A stretch of 64,000 nt of DNA from an uncultured Lachnospiraceae bacterium (GTDB lineage: Bacteria > Bacillota > Clostridia > Lachnospirales > Lachnospiraceae): assembly GCA_910578845.1 (NCBI GenBank), contig CAJTSL010000009.1:33452-97451 (forward strand), given 5' to 3'. The position numbers were made by a program, and so were the translations under genes. Below are positions 26,493-34,606 of the stretch, one piece after another (the first letter of the stretch is position 1; the number at the start of each line of letters is the position of its first letter). Below the pieces are notes generated by a model. That model did not search any database and was not told the origin of the DNA. It saw nothing but the letters and a program-made list of their open reading frames with translations.

Positions 26493-27206
26493 ATGAACAT
26501 AGCCCTGATCTTAGCAGGTGGCATAGACCCTGATTTCCAGATGAGCGTCCCAAAACAGTTTGTTAATGTATACAACCGTCCGATTATCATATATACATTA
26601 GAAAGATTCCAACAACATAATGAGATAGACGCGATCGTGGTGGCATGTCTTGACGGCTGGCAAGAGATGGTGACGGCGTATGCGAAGCAGTTTAATATCT
26701 CTAAGCTGCGGTGGGTCGTGCAAGGAGGCAAGGACGGGCAGGCATCGGCAGGGAACGGCATCGTAAAATTGCAAGAGGAGTGCCGGGACAGTGACATCAT
26801 TATCGTCCACGATGCGATCAGGCCGCTTGTGTCGGATGATACGATTACGGACAGCATCAGAGTTTGCAGAGAACACGGAATGGGCGTGGCGGCAATGAGG
26901 ACAATGGATACGATTATGAGGACACAGGATGGGAAAGTAGGGACAAAGAGCATTTCCCGTTATTCGATTATCCGTATCCAGACGCCCCAGGCATATCGGA
27001 TGGACAGACTGGCGGATATCCATAAGAAAGCATTGGAAGCGGGCATCATGGGACAGGTAGATATGAACAGCGTTGTGTCAAAGTTAGGGGAGCCTGTCTG
27101 GTTTTCGAAAGGCTCCGAATTGAATATGAAGATTAATACGGTAGAAGACGTGGCAATGTTCAAGGCATTGTACAAGATGCGGCAGGAGTTGGAAAAAGAA
27201 GAATGA
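26493..27206 (+). CDS. IspD/TarI-family nucleotidyltransferase with a degenerate nucleotide loop
   Basis: About 237 residues from ATG 26493, which has GGAGG ten bases upstream; the open frame reaches back to 26415. It belongs with IspD/TarI cytidylyltransferases: VPKQFVNVYNRPIIIYTLE, VACLDGWQ, IVHDAIRPLVSDD and IQTPQAY are all present. However, the glycine-rich loop LAGGxGxR reads LAGGIDPDFQ, so the Arg that contacts the triphosphate is missing. The next gene is a paralog with the loop intact, and the two overlap by four bases. It may be inactive or work as a partner subunit. Not a likely housekeeping ispD. Confidence 0.78.
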   Translation: MNIALILAGGIDPDFQMSVPKQFVNVYNRPIIIYTLERFQQHNEIDAIVVACLDGWQEMVTAYAKQFNISKLRWVVQGGKDGQASAGNGIVKLQEECRDSDIIIVHDAIRPLVSDDTITDSIRVCREHGMGVAAMRTMDTIMRTQDGKVGTKSISRYSIIRIQTPQAYRMDRLADIHKKALEAGIMGQVDMNSVVSKLGEPVWFSKGSELNMKINTVEDVAMFKALYKMRQELEKEE

Positions 27207-27913
27207 ATATTGCAATATTATTGGCAGGCGGCAGTGGCACCAGGACAGAGCAAGATGTCCCGAAGCAGTTTATTAATGTGTATGATAAGCCAATCATTAT
27301 CTATACACTGGAAGCGTTCCAAAATCATCCGGACATTGACGGCATTGTTGTCGCCTGCTTAGACGGCTGGCAGACGATTTTGCAAGCATATGCCAGGGAG
27401 GCAGGCATTACGAAGCTGCATCATATTGTAAAGGGCGGGGAATGTGGACAAGAATCCGCCAGGAATGCCTTGCGCAAGTTACAAGGGAGCTGTCAGGAAG
27501 ATGACATCGTCATTATCCATGATGCGGTGCGGCCCATGGTTTCGGCAGAGATCATCTCGGACTGTATCGTAACATGTAGACGACGTGGCTCCGGCCTTGC
27601 GGCAATCAGATGTCAGGAAACGATCATCAGGACATTAGATGGCATAGGAGGAGACGCATACGTAAAGCGTGACGGGATTATGCGCGTACAGACGCCGCAG
27701 GCATATTTATTCGGAAATGTGCTAGAGGCACACGAAAGTGCGTTCAAACAGGGGATAACCAATACCGTTTATACGAACATATTAATGTTGGAAATGGGAA
27801 AGACGTTGTACTTCTCTAAAGGCTCTGAGAAAAACCTGAAGATAACGACAATGGAAGATGTGGAAATTTTCAAGGCGTTATACCGGATGAAGAAAGAAGA
27901 TTGGGTAAAATAG
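27203..27913 (+). CDS. IspD/TarI-family cytidylyltransferase
   Basis: A 236-residue paralog of the upstream gene with a normal loop LAGGSGTRTEQDVPKQF, the IIHDAVRPMVS motif and VQTPQAY. Family members activate methylerythritol, ribitol or related polyol phosphates with CTP. The CDP-glycerol-type polymerase gene lies just downstream, which fits making a CDP-polyol for a teichoic-acid-like or phosphopolyol decoration of the glycan. Its start overlaps the previous stop by four bases (ATGA). Ribitol versus another polyol cannot be decided, since no tarJ-like reductase is next to it. Confidence 0.82.
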   Translation: MNIAILLAGGSGTRTEQDVPKQFINVYDKPIIIYTLEAFQNHPDIDGIVVACLDGWQTILQAYAREAGITKLHHIVKGGECGQESARNALRKLQGSCQEDDIVIIHDAVRPMVSAEIISDCIVTCRRRGSGLAAIRCQETIIRTLDGIGGDAYVKRDGIMRVQTPQAYLFGNVLEAHESAFKQGITNTVYTNILMLEMGKTLYFSKGSEKNLKITTMEDVEIFKALYRMKKEDWVK

Positions 27914-27992
27914 CGTCTAATAATTATGTGTTTTTTGACCGATATATTTTATGTTGATTACAAATTTTGGCTAAAAGAGGTAGTGTTGTCTG

Positions 27993-29384
27993 ATGCGTAA
28001 ATTCCAGAAGAAGCAGATGTTAAATATCATTGCCAATATGCATTATATTCATCAGCAGTGCAGAGACGGATTGCTACAAAAGGAATATGCCTATATCCGG
28101 ACTGCGTTATGTGGATGCCAGCAGGCCGCGCTTCACTTAGGGGAATCAATTGAGCAGACAGAGGGCATGGCAGCGACGTCTGTCAAGCGTATAGAGAATT
28201 ACTGTGAAAAGCTTTATCAGGCCAGCATGCAGCTAGAGGATCTGACAGCCAAAAAAGTCTATAAACTTTTAGAAGAATCTTTGATTAAAGTAGAAAATGA
28301 AATTAACCGTATAGCTATCAGAAAGGAAATTGTTTTCTTGCCATACAAGGCAAGTATGTGGGACTGCCTCGAAAGCGTTTATCTGGCTGCAAGGAAAGAT
28401 AAAAATTGTGATGCCTATGTCGTTCCGATCCCATATTATGACAGGAATGCGGACGGGAGCTTGGGCGAATTGCATTACGAAGGGGAGGAGTATCCTGCCG
28501 ATATAGAGATCACTTATTATGAGGATTACGATCTAGAGGAAAGGCATCCCGATGCCATATATATCCATAACCCGTATGACGACAGGAATTATGTGACCTG
28601 TGTGCCGGAACAGTATTTTTGCAGTCATTTAAGGACATGTACGGAGCAGTTAGTCTATATCCCTTATTTCATATTAGATGAGATAGAACCGGATGACGAG
28701 GCAAGAATTGCAAGCATGAAACATTTCTGCTTCCTTCCGGGGACGATCTTCGCCCATAAAGTCATCGTCCAGTCGGAGAAGATGCGCCAGATCTATATCA
28801 ACGAATACTGTAAGGCAGCCGAAGAAAATGGCTTGCCGAGAGAATTTATTGAAAGAAAGCATTTGGAAGAGAAAATATTAGGCATTGGCTCTCCGAAAAT
28901 TGACAAGGTGCGAAATACCGGGAAAGAAAAGCTGGAAATACCGGAAGGATGGCGTAAGCTCATAGAAAAGCCAGACGGCACATGGAAGAAAATTATCCTT
29001 TATAATACAAGTGTGAATGCTTTATTGGATAATGATGAGAAAATGTTGGCTAAAATGCGAGATGTCTTTGAGAAGTTTAAGGCAGCGCAGGATGAGGCAG
29101 TGCTATTATGGAGGCCGCATCCACTCATGGACAGTACGATACGGTCACTGCGGCAGCAGCTTTCCGAAGAATATGAGAAGATTGTAAAAGAATACCGGGA
29201 AGAAGGCTGGGGGATTTATGATGACAGCGCAGATGTTGACCGGGCCATTATCTTAAGTGATGCCTATTATGGCGACAGGAGCAGTGTGATCAGGTTATAT
29301 CAGGAGACAGGGAAGCCAGTGATGATACAGGACGTTGATACGCTGGGAACAGATGGCTTATGTCTGGCTAGGGATGATCAGTGA
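27993..29384 (+). CDS. CDP-glycerol glycerophosphotransferase (TagF)-like protein
   Basis: A 463-residue protein without membrane segments. The C-terminal half from about residue 325 (IILYNTSVNALLDNDE) with LLWRPHPLMDSTIR, and ILSDAYYGDRSSVIRLYQ near 430, is the donor-binding region of the TagF/CDP-glycerol polyolphosphotransferase GT-B fold, including the HP and DxSS-like positions. The N-terminal 130 residues are helical and not recognised. Together with the cytidylyltransferases upstream it probably transfers a polyol phosphate from a CDP donor. The gene ends in a short repeated stretch (see 29371-29464). Confidence 0.75.
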   Translation: MRKFQKKQMLNIIANMHYIHQQCRDGLLQKEYAYIRTALCGCQQAALHLGESIEQTEGMAATSVKRIENYCEKLYQASMQLEDLTAKKVYKLLEESLIKVENEINRIAIRKEIVFLPYKASMWDCLESVYLAARKDKNCDAYVVPIPYYDRNADGSLGELHYEGEEYPADIEITYYEDYDLEERHPDAIYIHNPYDDRNYVTCVPEQYFCSHLRTCTEQLVYIPYFILDEIEPDDEARIASMKHFCFLPGTIFAHKVIVQSEKMRQIYINEYCKAAEENGLPREFIERKHLEEKILGIGSPKIDKVRNTGKEKLEIPEGWRKLIEKPDGTWKKIILYNTSVNALLDNDEKMLAKMRDVFEKFKAAQDEAVLLWRPHPLMDSTIRSLRQQLSEEYEKIVKEYREEGWGIYDDSADVDRAIILSDAYYGDRSSVIRLYQETGKPVMIQDVDTLGTDGLCLARDDQ

Positions 29385-29464
29385 GCGTTTGGATTGTGCT
29401 TTAGAAAGGACGTTCGGTGGGCGTCTAGCTTACGTTATAGAAGGAATGATCAGTGAGCGCTTGG
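29371..29464 (+). repeat. Short direct repeat at the 3' end of the TagF-like gene
   Basis: GGGATGATCAGTGAGCG (from 29371) and GGAATGATCAGTGAGCG (from 29443) are near-identical 22-base units 72 bases apart. The first contains the stop codon of the TagF-like gene. This may be a small local duplication or a frame-decayed 3' end. The 180 bases up to gmhA hold no convincing gene. Confidence 0.5.
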
Positions 29465-29564
29465 TTCATGCCTTGGTAGGGAGCCTCTGGAAACAGATAT
29501 GTCAGTATAGGACATTGTCATGGGATGAGGCTGGTAAGAAAAGGCGTAGTGGAGTCATGCATAT

Positions 29565-30143
29565 ATGGACAATGAATATATAAAAGAATTGTTTGCAACA
29601 TTGGAAAATACCGAAATCTGGTCTGGAATAAGCAGAAAATGTGAAAGCTATGATGCCGGGATCCGGTTATTGATAGATTTTTTTACGAGACATAAGGAGA
29701 AACAGTCGTGGCTGTTCTTCATAGGAAATGGTGGGAGCAGCGCCATTGCAAGCCATATGACGGCAGATTATATGAAAAACGGCGGTATGAACACTTACAG
29801 CCTGTATGATAATGCGGTCACGACCTGTATGGGAAATGACTATGGATATGAATCGATTTTCTCCCGTCCAATGGAGTTTTTGATACGGAGAGGGGATCTA
29901 TTAGTAGCAATCAGCAGTTCTGGCAATTCCGCGAATATCATCAAGGCAATAGAGACTGCCAAGGCAAAAGCGGCGGAAGTGATTACGCTCACGGGATTTT
30001 CACCAGATAACAGAGCCAAGCAAATGGGTGATATCAACATATATGTGCCTTGTGGGAAATACGGGATTGTCGAATCAATCCATAACCTGATTCTACAACA
30101 GATTGTGGATGGGATCATGGAAAGGGACGGAGTGCAGCTATAA
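29565..30143 (+). CDS. gmhA: Sedoheptulose-7-phosphate isomerase (phosphoheptose isomerase)
   Basis: A 192-residue SIS-domain protein of the normal GmhA length. FFIGNGGSSAIASHMTADY (near residue 52) and VAISSSGNSANIIKAIE are the sugar-phosphate binding loops, and GKYGIVESIHNLILQQIVD is the characteristic GmhA end. It converts sedoheptulose 7-phosphate to D-glycero-D-manno-heptose 7-phosphate, the first step of nucleotide-heptose synthesis. gmhB follows at once, and the HldE-like gene lies 3 kb on. High confidence. Confidence 0.9.
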   Translation: MDNEYIKELFATLENTEIWSGISRKCESYDAGIRLLIDFFTRHKEKQSWLFFIGNGGSSAIASHMTADYMKNGGMNTYSLYDNAVTTCMGNDYGYESIFSRPMEFLIRRGDLLVAISSSGNSANIIKAIETAKAKAAEVITLTGFSPDNRAKQMGDINIYVPCGKYGIVESIHNLILQQIVDGIMERDGVQL

Positions 30144-30144
30144 T

Positions 30145-30687
30145 ATGGAGACGAGAAACCGGAAGCCGGCGGTTTTTTTAGACCGGGACGGCGTATTAAC
30201 AGAGGAGAAAGGCTATATTAGCTCAGTAGGGGATTTGAATCTTTTCCCGTATGTGCCGGAATGCATCCGACAGATACAGGCAAAAGGTTATTATGCAATA
30301 GTGGTTACCAATCAAAGTGGCGTGGCAAGAGGCTTGTTTACAGAGGATACGTTACAGGAAATGAACGAAACCTTAAGAAAGAAGACGAATGTGGATGCCA
30401 TTTTCTATTGTCCGCACCACCCGGAGGGGAAGATAGAAGAATACAGAAAGGAATGTGCTTGCCGCAAACCGCGTACGGGAATGTTCGAGACAGCATGCAG
30501 GAAATTCGCGATTGATCTGCAAAACTCTCTCATGGTAGGAGACAGGGCGGGAGATATTCTTGCCGGACAGGCGGCGGGTGTTAAGACAATATTGGTGGAA
30601 TCCGGCTATGGGACGGCGGCATTGGAGAGCGATGTGACGCCAGACTATATTATGAGAGATTTGCGCGACGTGTTGAAAGTGTTATGA
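30145..30687 (+). CDS. gmhB: D-glycero-D-manno-heptose 1,7-bisphosphate phosphatase
   Basis: About 180 residues from ATG 30145, one base after the gmhA stop; an in-frame ATG at 30103 inside gmhA is less likely. It is a HAD phosphatase with FLDRDGVLTEE, VVTNQSGVARG, CRKPRTGMF and VGDRAGDI. CPHHPEG and CACRKP supply the zinc-binding set typical of GmhB. It removes the 7-phosphate of heptose 1,7-bisphosphate before nucleotide transfer. High confidence. Confidence 0.9.
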   Translation: METRNRKPAVFLDRDGVLTEEKGYISSVGDLNLFPYVPECIRQIQAKGYYAIVVTNQSGVARGLFTEDTLQEMNETLRKKTNVDAIFYCPHHPEGKIEEYRKECACRKPRTGMFETACRKFAIDLQNSLMVGDRAGDILAGQAAGVKTILVESGYGTAALESDVTPDYIMRDLRDVLKVL

Positions 30688-30713
30688 ATTGGAGCGTGTG
30701 CAGGCGGTTGTGA

Positions 30714-30884
30714 AACTAGGTTTTGAATGCCGTTCGTTACGCAATATAGACAAATCGTCGTAGGGCCGCTTTCGCTACATTGGCACCCGTAGCGGCACAT
30801 AAGACGCTACAATACAGCGTTTAAGTGCCGACGATGCCAAAGTACCCTACTCGTGATCTTGTCTATATTGCACAACTAGGTTTT
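30714..30884. repeat. Large cruciform-forming element flanked by a direct repeat
   Basis: GCAATATAGACAA (30741-30753) pairs perfectly with TTGTCTATATTGC (30859-30871). Inside are two further stems: CCGCTTTCGCTAC with GTAGCGG, and GGCACATAAGACGCT with AGCGTTTAAGTGCC. The whole is bordered by AACTAGGTTTT at 30714 and at 30874. It is a highly structured 130-base element between gmhB and the epimerase gene. It may be a REP-like or MITE-like repeat or a structured leader. No ORF is present. Confidence 0.65.
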
Positions 30885-30942
30885 AGGAAATTGGAGTTTC
30901 GCAATCACCTAAATATATACAAATACAGAAGGGAGATCTAAT

Positions 30943-31929
30943 ATGGTTTCATTAGTGACAGGCGGATGTGGCTTCATCGGTTCGCATATGGTGGACAGGC
31001 TGCTGGCTGAAGGACATACAGTTAAGGTGATTGACAATTGGACGACCGGCAGGCCGGAGAACCTTGCGCATCAGAAAGGCAATCCGCATCTGGACATTTA
31101 TCATATGGATATTAGGAATAGAGAAGAAATTGAGCCGGTCTTTCAAGGCGTGGATTATGTGTTCCATTTTGCCGCATTAGCAGATATCGTACCGTCGATC
31201 CAAAGGCCGTGGGATTATTATTCTTCTAACGTATTAGGGACTTATAACGTCGTAGAATGTGCCAAAGAGGCAGGCATTAAGAAGCTTGTGTATGCAGCTT
31301 CTTCTTCCTGCTATGGGATCCCGGACGAATACCCGACAAAGGAAACTGCGGAGATCAGGCCGCAGTACCCGTATGCTCTGACCAAGAGGCTGGGGGAGGA
31401 AACTGTCCTGCACTGGGGGCAGGTATATGGGCTGCCGGTCGTGACGCTGCGGCTTTTTAACGTCTATGGGACGCGTTCCCGTACATCCGGGACTTATGGC
31501 GCCGTATTCGGTGTATTCCTGGCGCAGAAGCTTGCCGGGAAGCCATTCACGGTCGTGGGGGACGGCAATCAGACGAGGGACTTTACGTACGTGACGGATA
31601 TTGCGGATGCGTTTTATACGGCGGCGATGTCGGATGTGGTGCAGGATACTTTTAATGTAGGAAGCGGCGGCACGTATTCGGTGAACCGCCTTTGCGAATT
31701 GCTTGGCGGGGAGATTACGCATATCCCGAAAAGACCGGGCGAGCCGGACTGTACGTTTGCGGATACTACGAAGATAGAAAAGGCGCTTGGATGGAAAGCA
31801 AAAGTAAGTTTTGAAGAGGGCGTGCAAAGAGTATTGGATAATATAGAGTATTGGCGGGAAGCGCCTGTCTGGACGCCGGATAGCATCGGGGAGGCGACGG
31901 AGGATTGGTTTAAGTATTTGGGGAAGTAG
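30943..31929 (+). CDS. NAD-dependent sugar-nucleotide epimerase/dehydratase (extended SDR)
   Basis: A 328-residue extended SDR. VTGGCGFIGSHMVDRL is the NAD-binding loop, AASSSCYG supplies the catalytic Ser region, and YPYALTKRLGEE the Y-x3-K pair near residue 145. TRDFTYVTDIADAF and FNVGSGGTYSVN are standard for UDP-glucose 4-epimerase and related enzymes. GGGAG stands before ATG 30943. Placed between gmhB and the HldE-like gene, it could epimerise a nucleotide-heptose, but by sequence it is no closer to HldD than to generic 4-epimerases. The gene is clearly more GC-rich than those at 38-57 kb. Confidence 0.83.
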   Translation: MVSLVTGGCGFIGSHMVDRLLAEGHTVKVIDNWTTGRPENLAHQKGNPHLDIYHMDIRNREEIEPVFQGVDYVFHFAALADIVPSIQRPWDYYSSNVLGTYNVVECAKEAGIKKLVYAASSSCYGIPDEYPTKETAEIRPQYPYALTKRLGEETVLHWGQVYGLPVVTLRLFNVYGTRSRTSGTYGAVFGVFLAQKLAGKPFTVVGDGNQTRDFTYVTDIADAFYTAAMSDVVQDTFNVGSGGTYSVNRLCELLGGEITHIPKRPGEPDCTFADTTKIEKALGWKAKVSFEEGVQRVLDNIEYWREAPVWTPDSIGEATEDWFKYLGK

Positions 31930-31981
31930 ATAGATAAGTGGCAGTTTTTCATAAAATGAAATCCGGAAGGGGATAAAGGAT

Positions 31982-32104
31982 ATGGCTTTGCGGCAGATAG
32001 AAGAAAAGCAATATGCTTCTGTGTTGGAAGCAAGGGGGATTCCAGCGGAAAAAATACGGAAATATGGGTTTGCGTTTGAGGGGAAGAAGGTTTTGATTGG
32101 ATGA
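31982..32104 (+). pseudogene. C-terminal remnant of a PD-(D/E)XK nuclease-like protein, copy 1
   Basis: A 40-codon frame reads RQIEEKQYASVLEARG, then KIRKYGFAFEGKKVLIG and stop. I recognise this as the usual C-terminal tail of the AAA-ATPase/PD-(D/E)XK nuclease-like proteins that are abundant in Lachnospiraceae. Nothing of the rest of the protein is present upstream. Similar tails occur at 52871-52951 and 56777-56902. The remaining 200 bases to the next gene hold a possible promoter and no ORF. Confidence 0.6.
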
Positions 32105-32254
32105 GGGGGAATTTGAAAAAGTAAAGTTTTTTAATATTTTGCCGATATAGTTACTATATAGTAGTTCAGGAAGAATGAAGAAAATGTGCATGGATGCGGG
32201 AAATGGGATAAGGGTAACAGCCTGTTATTGTGTCTTGGTGCGGTAACGGGCTTT

Positions 32255-32282
32255 TTGATATCATATTTGAAGTATATATATT
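32255..32282 (+). promoter_or_regulatory. Possible promoter for the methyltransferase and HldE-like genes
   Basis: TTGATA (32255-32260), a 16-base spacer and TATATT (32277-32282), 23 bases before the methyltransferase start. It is the best match in the 370-base gap after the epimerase gene. Confidence 0.45.
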
Positions 32283-32305
32283 ATTGAATAAAATGAGGAA
32301 TGTAT

Positions 32306-32971
32306 ATGCTATATATAGATTTTGTATCAGAACTGCATAAAGCAACCAAAAGAGATTACATTGGCCGTGTCGTTAGTGCCGATAAGGCGGAATGCGCCAA
32401 AGTCGCAAAAGAGTATGGCTATGATTATTGGGACGGTGACAGGAAATACGGATACGGCGGTTATCGTTATGACGGCAGATGGAGAAGCGTTGCGAAAAAG
32501 CTTGCCGACCATTACAAACTAAAACCTGGGCAGAAGGTCTTGGATGTAGGCTGTGGCATGGCGCACCTATTATATGAATTGACGAAAGAAGTGCCAGGAT
32601 TGATTGTAAATGGCGTTGATATATCTCGGTATGCCTTAGAGCATGCCAAAGAAGAAATACGTGACAGATTGCAGTACGGACAAGCGCAGAACCTTCCGTT
32701 CGCCGATCATGAGTTTGATCTGGTGATTTCCCTGACAACGTTACATAACCTAAAAGTCTATGATCTGAAGAAAGCTGTACAGGAAATAGAGCGGGTCAGC
32801 AAGGGGAACTCTTACATAATGGTAGAGTCTTTCCGGGATGACAGGGAAGAAGTGAACATGCTATATTGGCAGCTTACTTGCGCAAGCTACTATTCGGTAG
32901 AAGAATGGGAATGGCTGTATCGTGAGTGGGGATATACGGGAGATTATAGCTTTATTTTTTTTGAAGATTAG
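32306..32971 (+). CDS. Class I SAM-dependent methyltransferase
   Basis: About 221 residues from ATG 32306, which has GAGGA six bases before it; ATG 32300 in the same frame is too close to that site. VLDVGCGMAHLLYEL is the SAM-binding loop near residue 78, followed by GVDISRYALEHA and FADHEFDLVISLTTLHNL, the usual post-loop motifs of Methyltransf_11. It probably methylates a sugar hydroxyl or precursor in the heptose block. It is followed after 31 bases by the HldE-like gene. Confidence 0.8.
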   Translation: MLYIDFVSELHKATKRDYIGRVVSADKAECAKVAKEYGYDYWDGDRKYGYGGYRYDGRWRSVAKKLADHYKLKPGQKVLDVGCGMAHLLYELTKEVPGLIVNGVDISRYALEHAKEEIRDRLQYGQAQNLPFADHEFDLVISLTTLHNLKVYDLKKAVQEIERVSKGNSYIMVESFRDDREEVNMLYWQLTCASYYSVEEWEWLYREWGYTGDYSFIFFED

Positions 32972-33002
32972 TTTACATAAATGAACTGATAGGGAATATG
33001 AC

Positions 33003-34550
33003 ATGGATACGTTAAGCAGAAACAAAATCATTTCGAAAGCGGAATATAGAAAATCTATCAAACCATATTTAAGGAATGCGGGGAAAACTGTTGCCTTATG
33101 CCATGGCGTCTTTGACTTGGTGCATCCCGGTCATATTATCCATTTGGAGCAGGCAAAAGCCATGGCAGATGTATTGGTTGTCTCTATTACAGCAGCGGAA
33201 TACGTCCGGAAAGGCCCCGACAGGCCGTATTTTGATGATGAAATGCGCATGAAAGTATTGGCAGCATTAGAATGCGTCGATTATGTTATGCTATCGGAAG
33301 GGTATACCGTGGATGATATCGTGGAATGCGTGGAGCCGGACTTTTATGTGAAAGGAGAAGAATATGCACGGGCGGAAGATGATATTACGGGGAAAATAAC
33401 GGAAGAAAAGACTCTTGTAGAAAGACACGGAGGCAAGATTCGATATACGACAGGACAGACGTTTAGCTCTACTAACTTGATCAATACGGCATTAGCCGGC
33501 CTGACAGATGAAGTCAGATGTCATATGGAAGATTTTGCAACAAGGCATTCTATGCAAGAGATCCGTGAGTTTGCAAAGAAGGCAGAAGCGCTTAAAGCTT
33601 TGGTAGTCGGAGACATTATCATTGATAAATATACTTATTGCGACGTACAGGGATTGATGAGCAAAGACATGGGATATTCTGCGAGGATTCAAAGTTCGGA
33701 GGAATATCTGGGTGGTTCTGTTGCAATTGCCAGGCATTTGTCCAGTTTTACAAAGCAAGTGACATTATTATCGGTTATGGGAGAAGAAAAAGAATTAAGC
33801 GAGAGGATATCCAAGGAACTATCAGGAGCCATGCAGTTAAAACTTTTACATAGTTCCCGGTTTCCTACAATTATCAAACACCGGTATTTGACGCGTAATG
33901 CCAAGAGGGAGGAGTACCGTAAGGTGCTGGCAGTGAATAATATCCCGGAGAGAATGGAATATGAAAAAGAAATCCGGGAGAAATTCTTAGAGGATTTGAC
34001 AGAAGAGCTAGAGGCTTGCGATGTCGTTTTCCTATGTGATTTCGGACATGGATTGATTGATGAAGAGACGATAAAGCTGATCCAGGAAAAGGCGAAATAT
34101 CTCGTGTTAAACTGCCAGACCAATTCGTCGAACCATGGGCTGAATATTATTACGAAATATACGAGAGCGGATGTTTTTGTGGTAGACCAACAAGAGCTGA
34201 AGCTTGCTTTTCCAGTGCATGCGGGTGAGGAAGAAACGGGATTAAGGAAACTGTCTGCGCATTTGCATGGAAATGGATGGCTAACGCGAGGGTCATTAGG
34301 TGCCTACGGGATCCATGATGGGGAGATAAAAGATTGTCCGGCGTTTACGCTTACCGTGAAAGACACGGTAGGGGCAGGGGATGCCTTCTTCTCGGCAGCG
34401 GGATTGTATGCGGCAGCAGGCGCGCCGATAGAAGTAGGGACTTTTACCGGGAACATAGCGGGCGCGCTTGCGGCGAATATCGTCGGGAATAAAGAGGCAA
34501 TCGAGAAAGTGAATGTTTTGAAGTATGCGAATACGTTGATGAATGTATAA
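33003..34550 (+). CDS. HldE-like heptose kinase/nucleotidylyltransferase with reversed domain order
   Basis: A 515-residue bifunctional protein. Residues about 25-165 are a nucleotidylyltransferase (CHGVFDLVHPGH with HxGH; FSSTNLIN at its end). Residues about 190-515 are a PfkB-type sugar kinase (YLGGSVAIARHL; TVKDTVGAGDAFF with the catalytic Asp near residue 459). In HldE/RfaE of Gram-negatives the kinase comes first; here the order is swapped. With gmhA and gmhB close by, it most likely makes heptose 1,7-bisphosphate and then the nucleotide-activated heptose (ADP- or other). The base it uses cannot be told from sequence. Confidence 0.82.
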   Translation: MDTLSRNKIISKAEYRKSIKPYLRNAGKTVALCHGVFDLVHPGHIIHLEQAKAMADVLVVSITAAEYVRKGPDRPYFDDEMRMKVLAALECVDYVMLSEGYTVDDIVECVEPDFYVKGEEYARAEDDITGKITEEKTLVERHGGKIRYTTGQTFSSTNLINTALAGLTDEVRCHMEDFATRHSMQEIREFAKKAEALKALVVGDIIIDKYTYCDVQGLMSKDMGYSARIQSSEEYLGGSVAIARHLSSFTKQVTLLSVMGEEKELSERISKELSGAMQLKLLHSSRFPTIIKHRYLTRNAKREEYRKVLAVNNIPERMEYEKEIREKFLEDLTEELEACDVVFLCDFGHGLIDEETIKLIQEKAKYLVLNCQTNSSNHGLNIITKYTRADVFVVDQQELKLAFPVHAGEEETGLRKLSAHLHGNGWLTRGSLGAYGIHDGEIKDCPAFTLTVKDTVGAGDAFFSAAGLYAAAGAPIEVGTFTGNIAGALAANIVGNKEAIEKVNVLKYANTLMNV

Positions 34551-34606
34551 TGAGGTTTTGATATGCATGGGCATATTAATGATAACAGTATTAGTTGTAA
34601 GATGAA

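Noticed and set aside
26493..27913. Housekeeping ispD of the isoprenoid pathway.
   Set aside because: Two tandem copies, one with a damaged loop, next to a CDP-polyol transferase-like gene fit polyol activation better.
29335..29583. An 82-codon ORF between the TagF-like gene and gmhA.
   Set aside because: It overlaps both neighbours, has no ribosome site, and its repeated GMISERL comes from a short DNA repeat. Kept only as the repeat feature.
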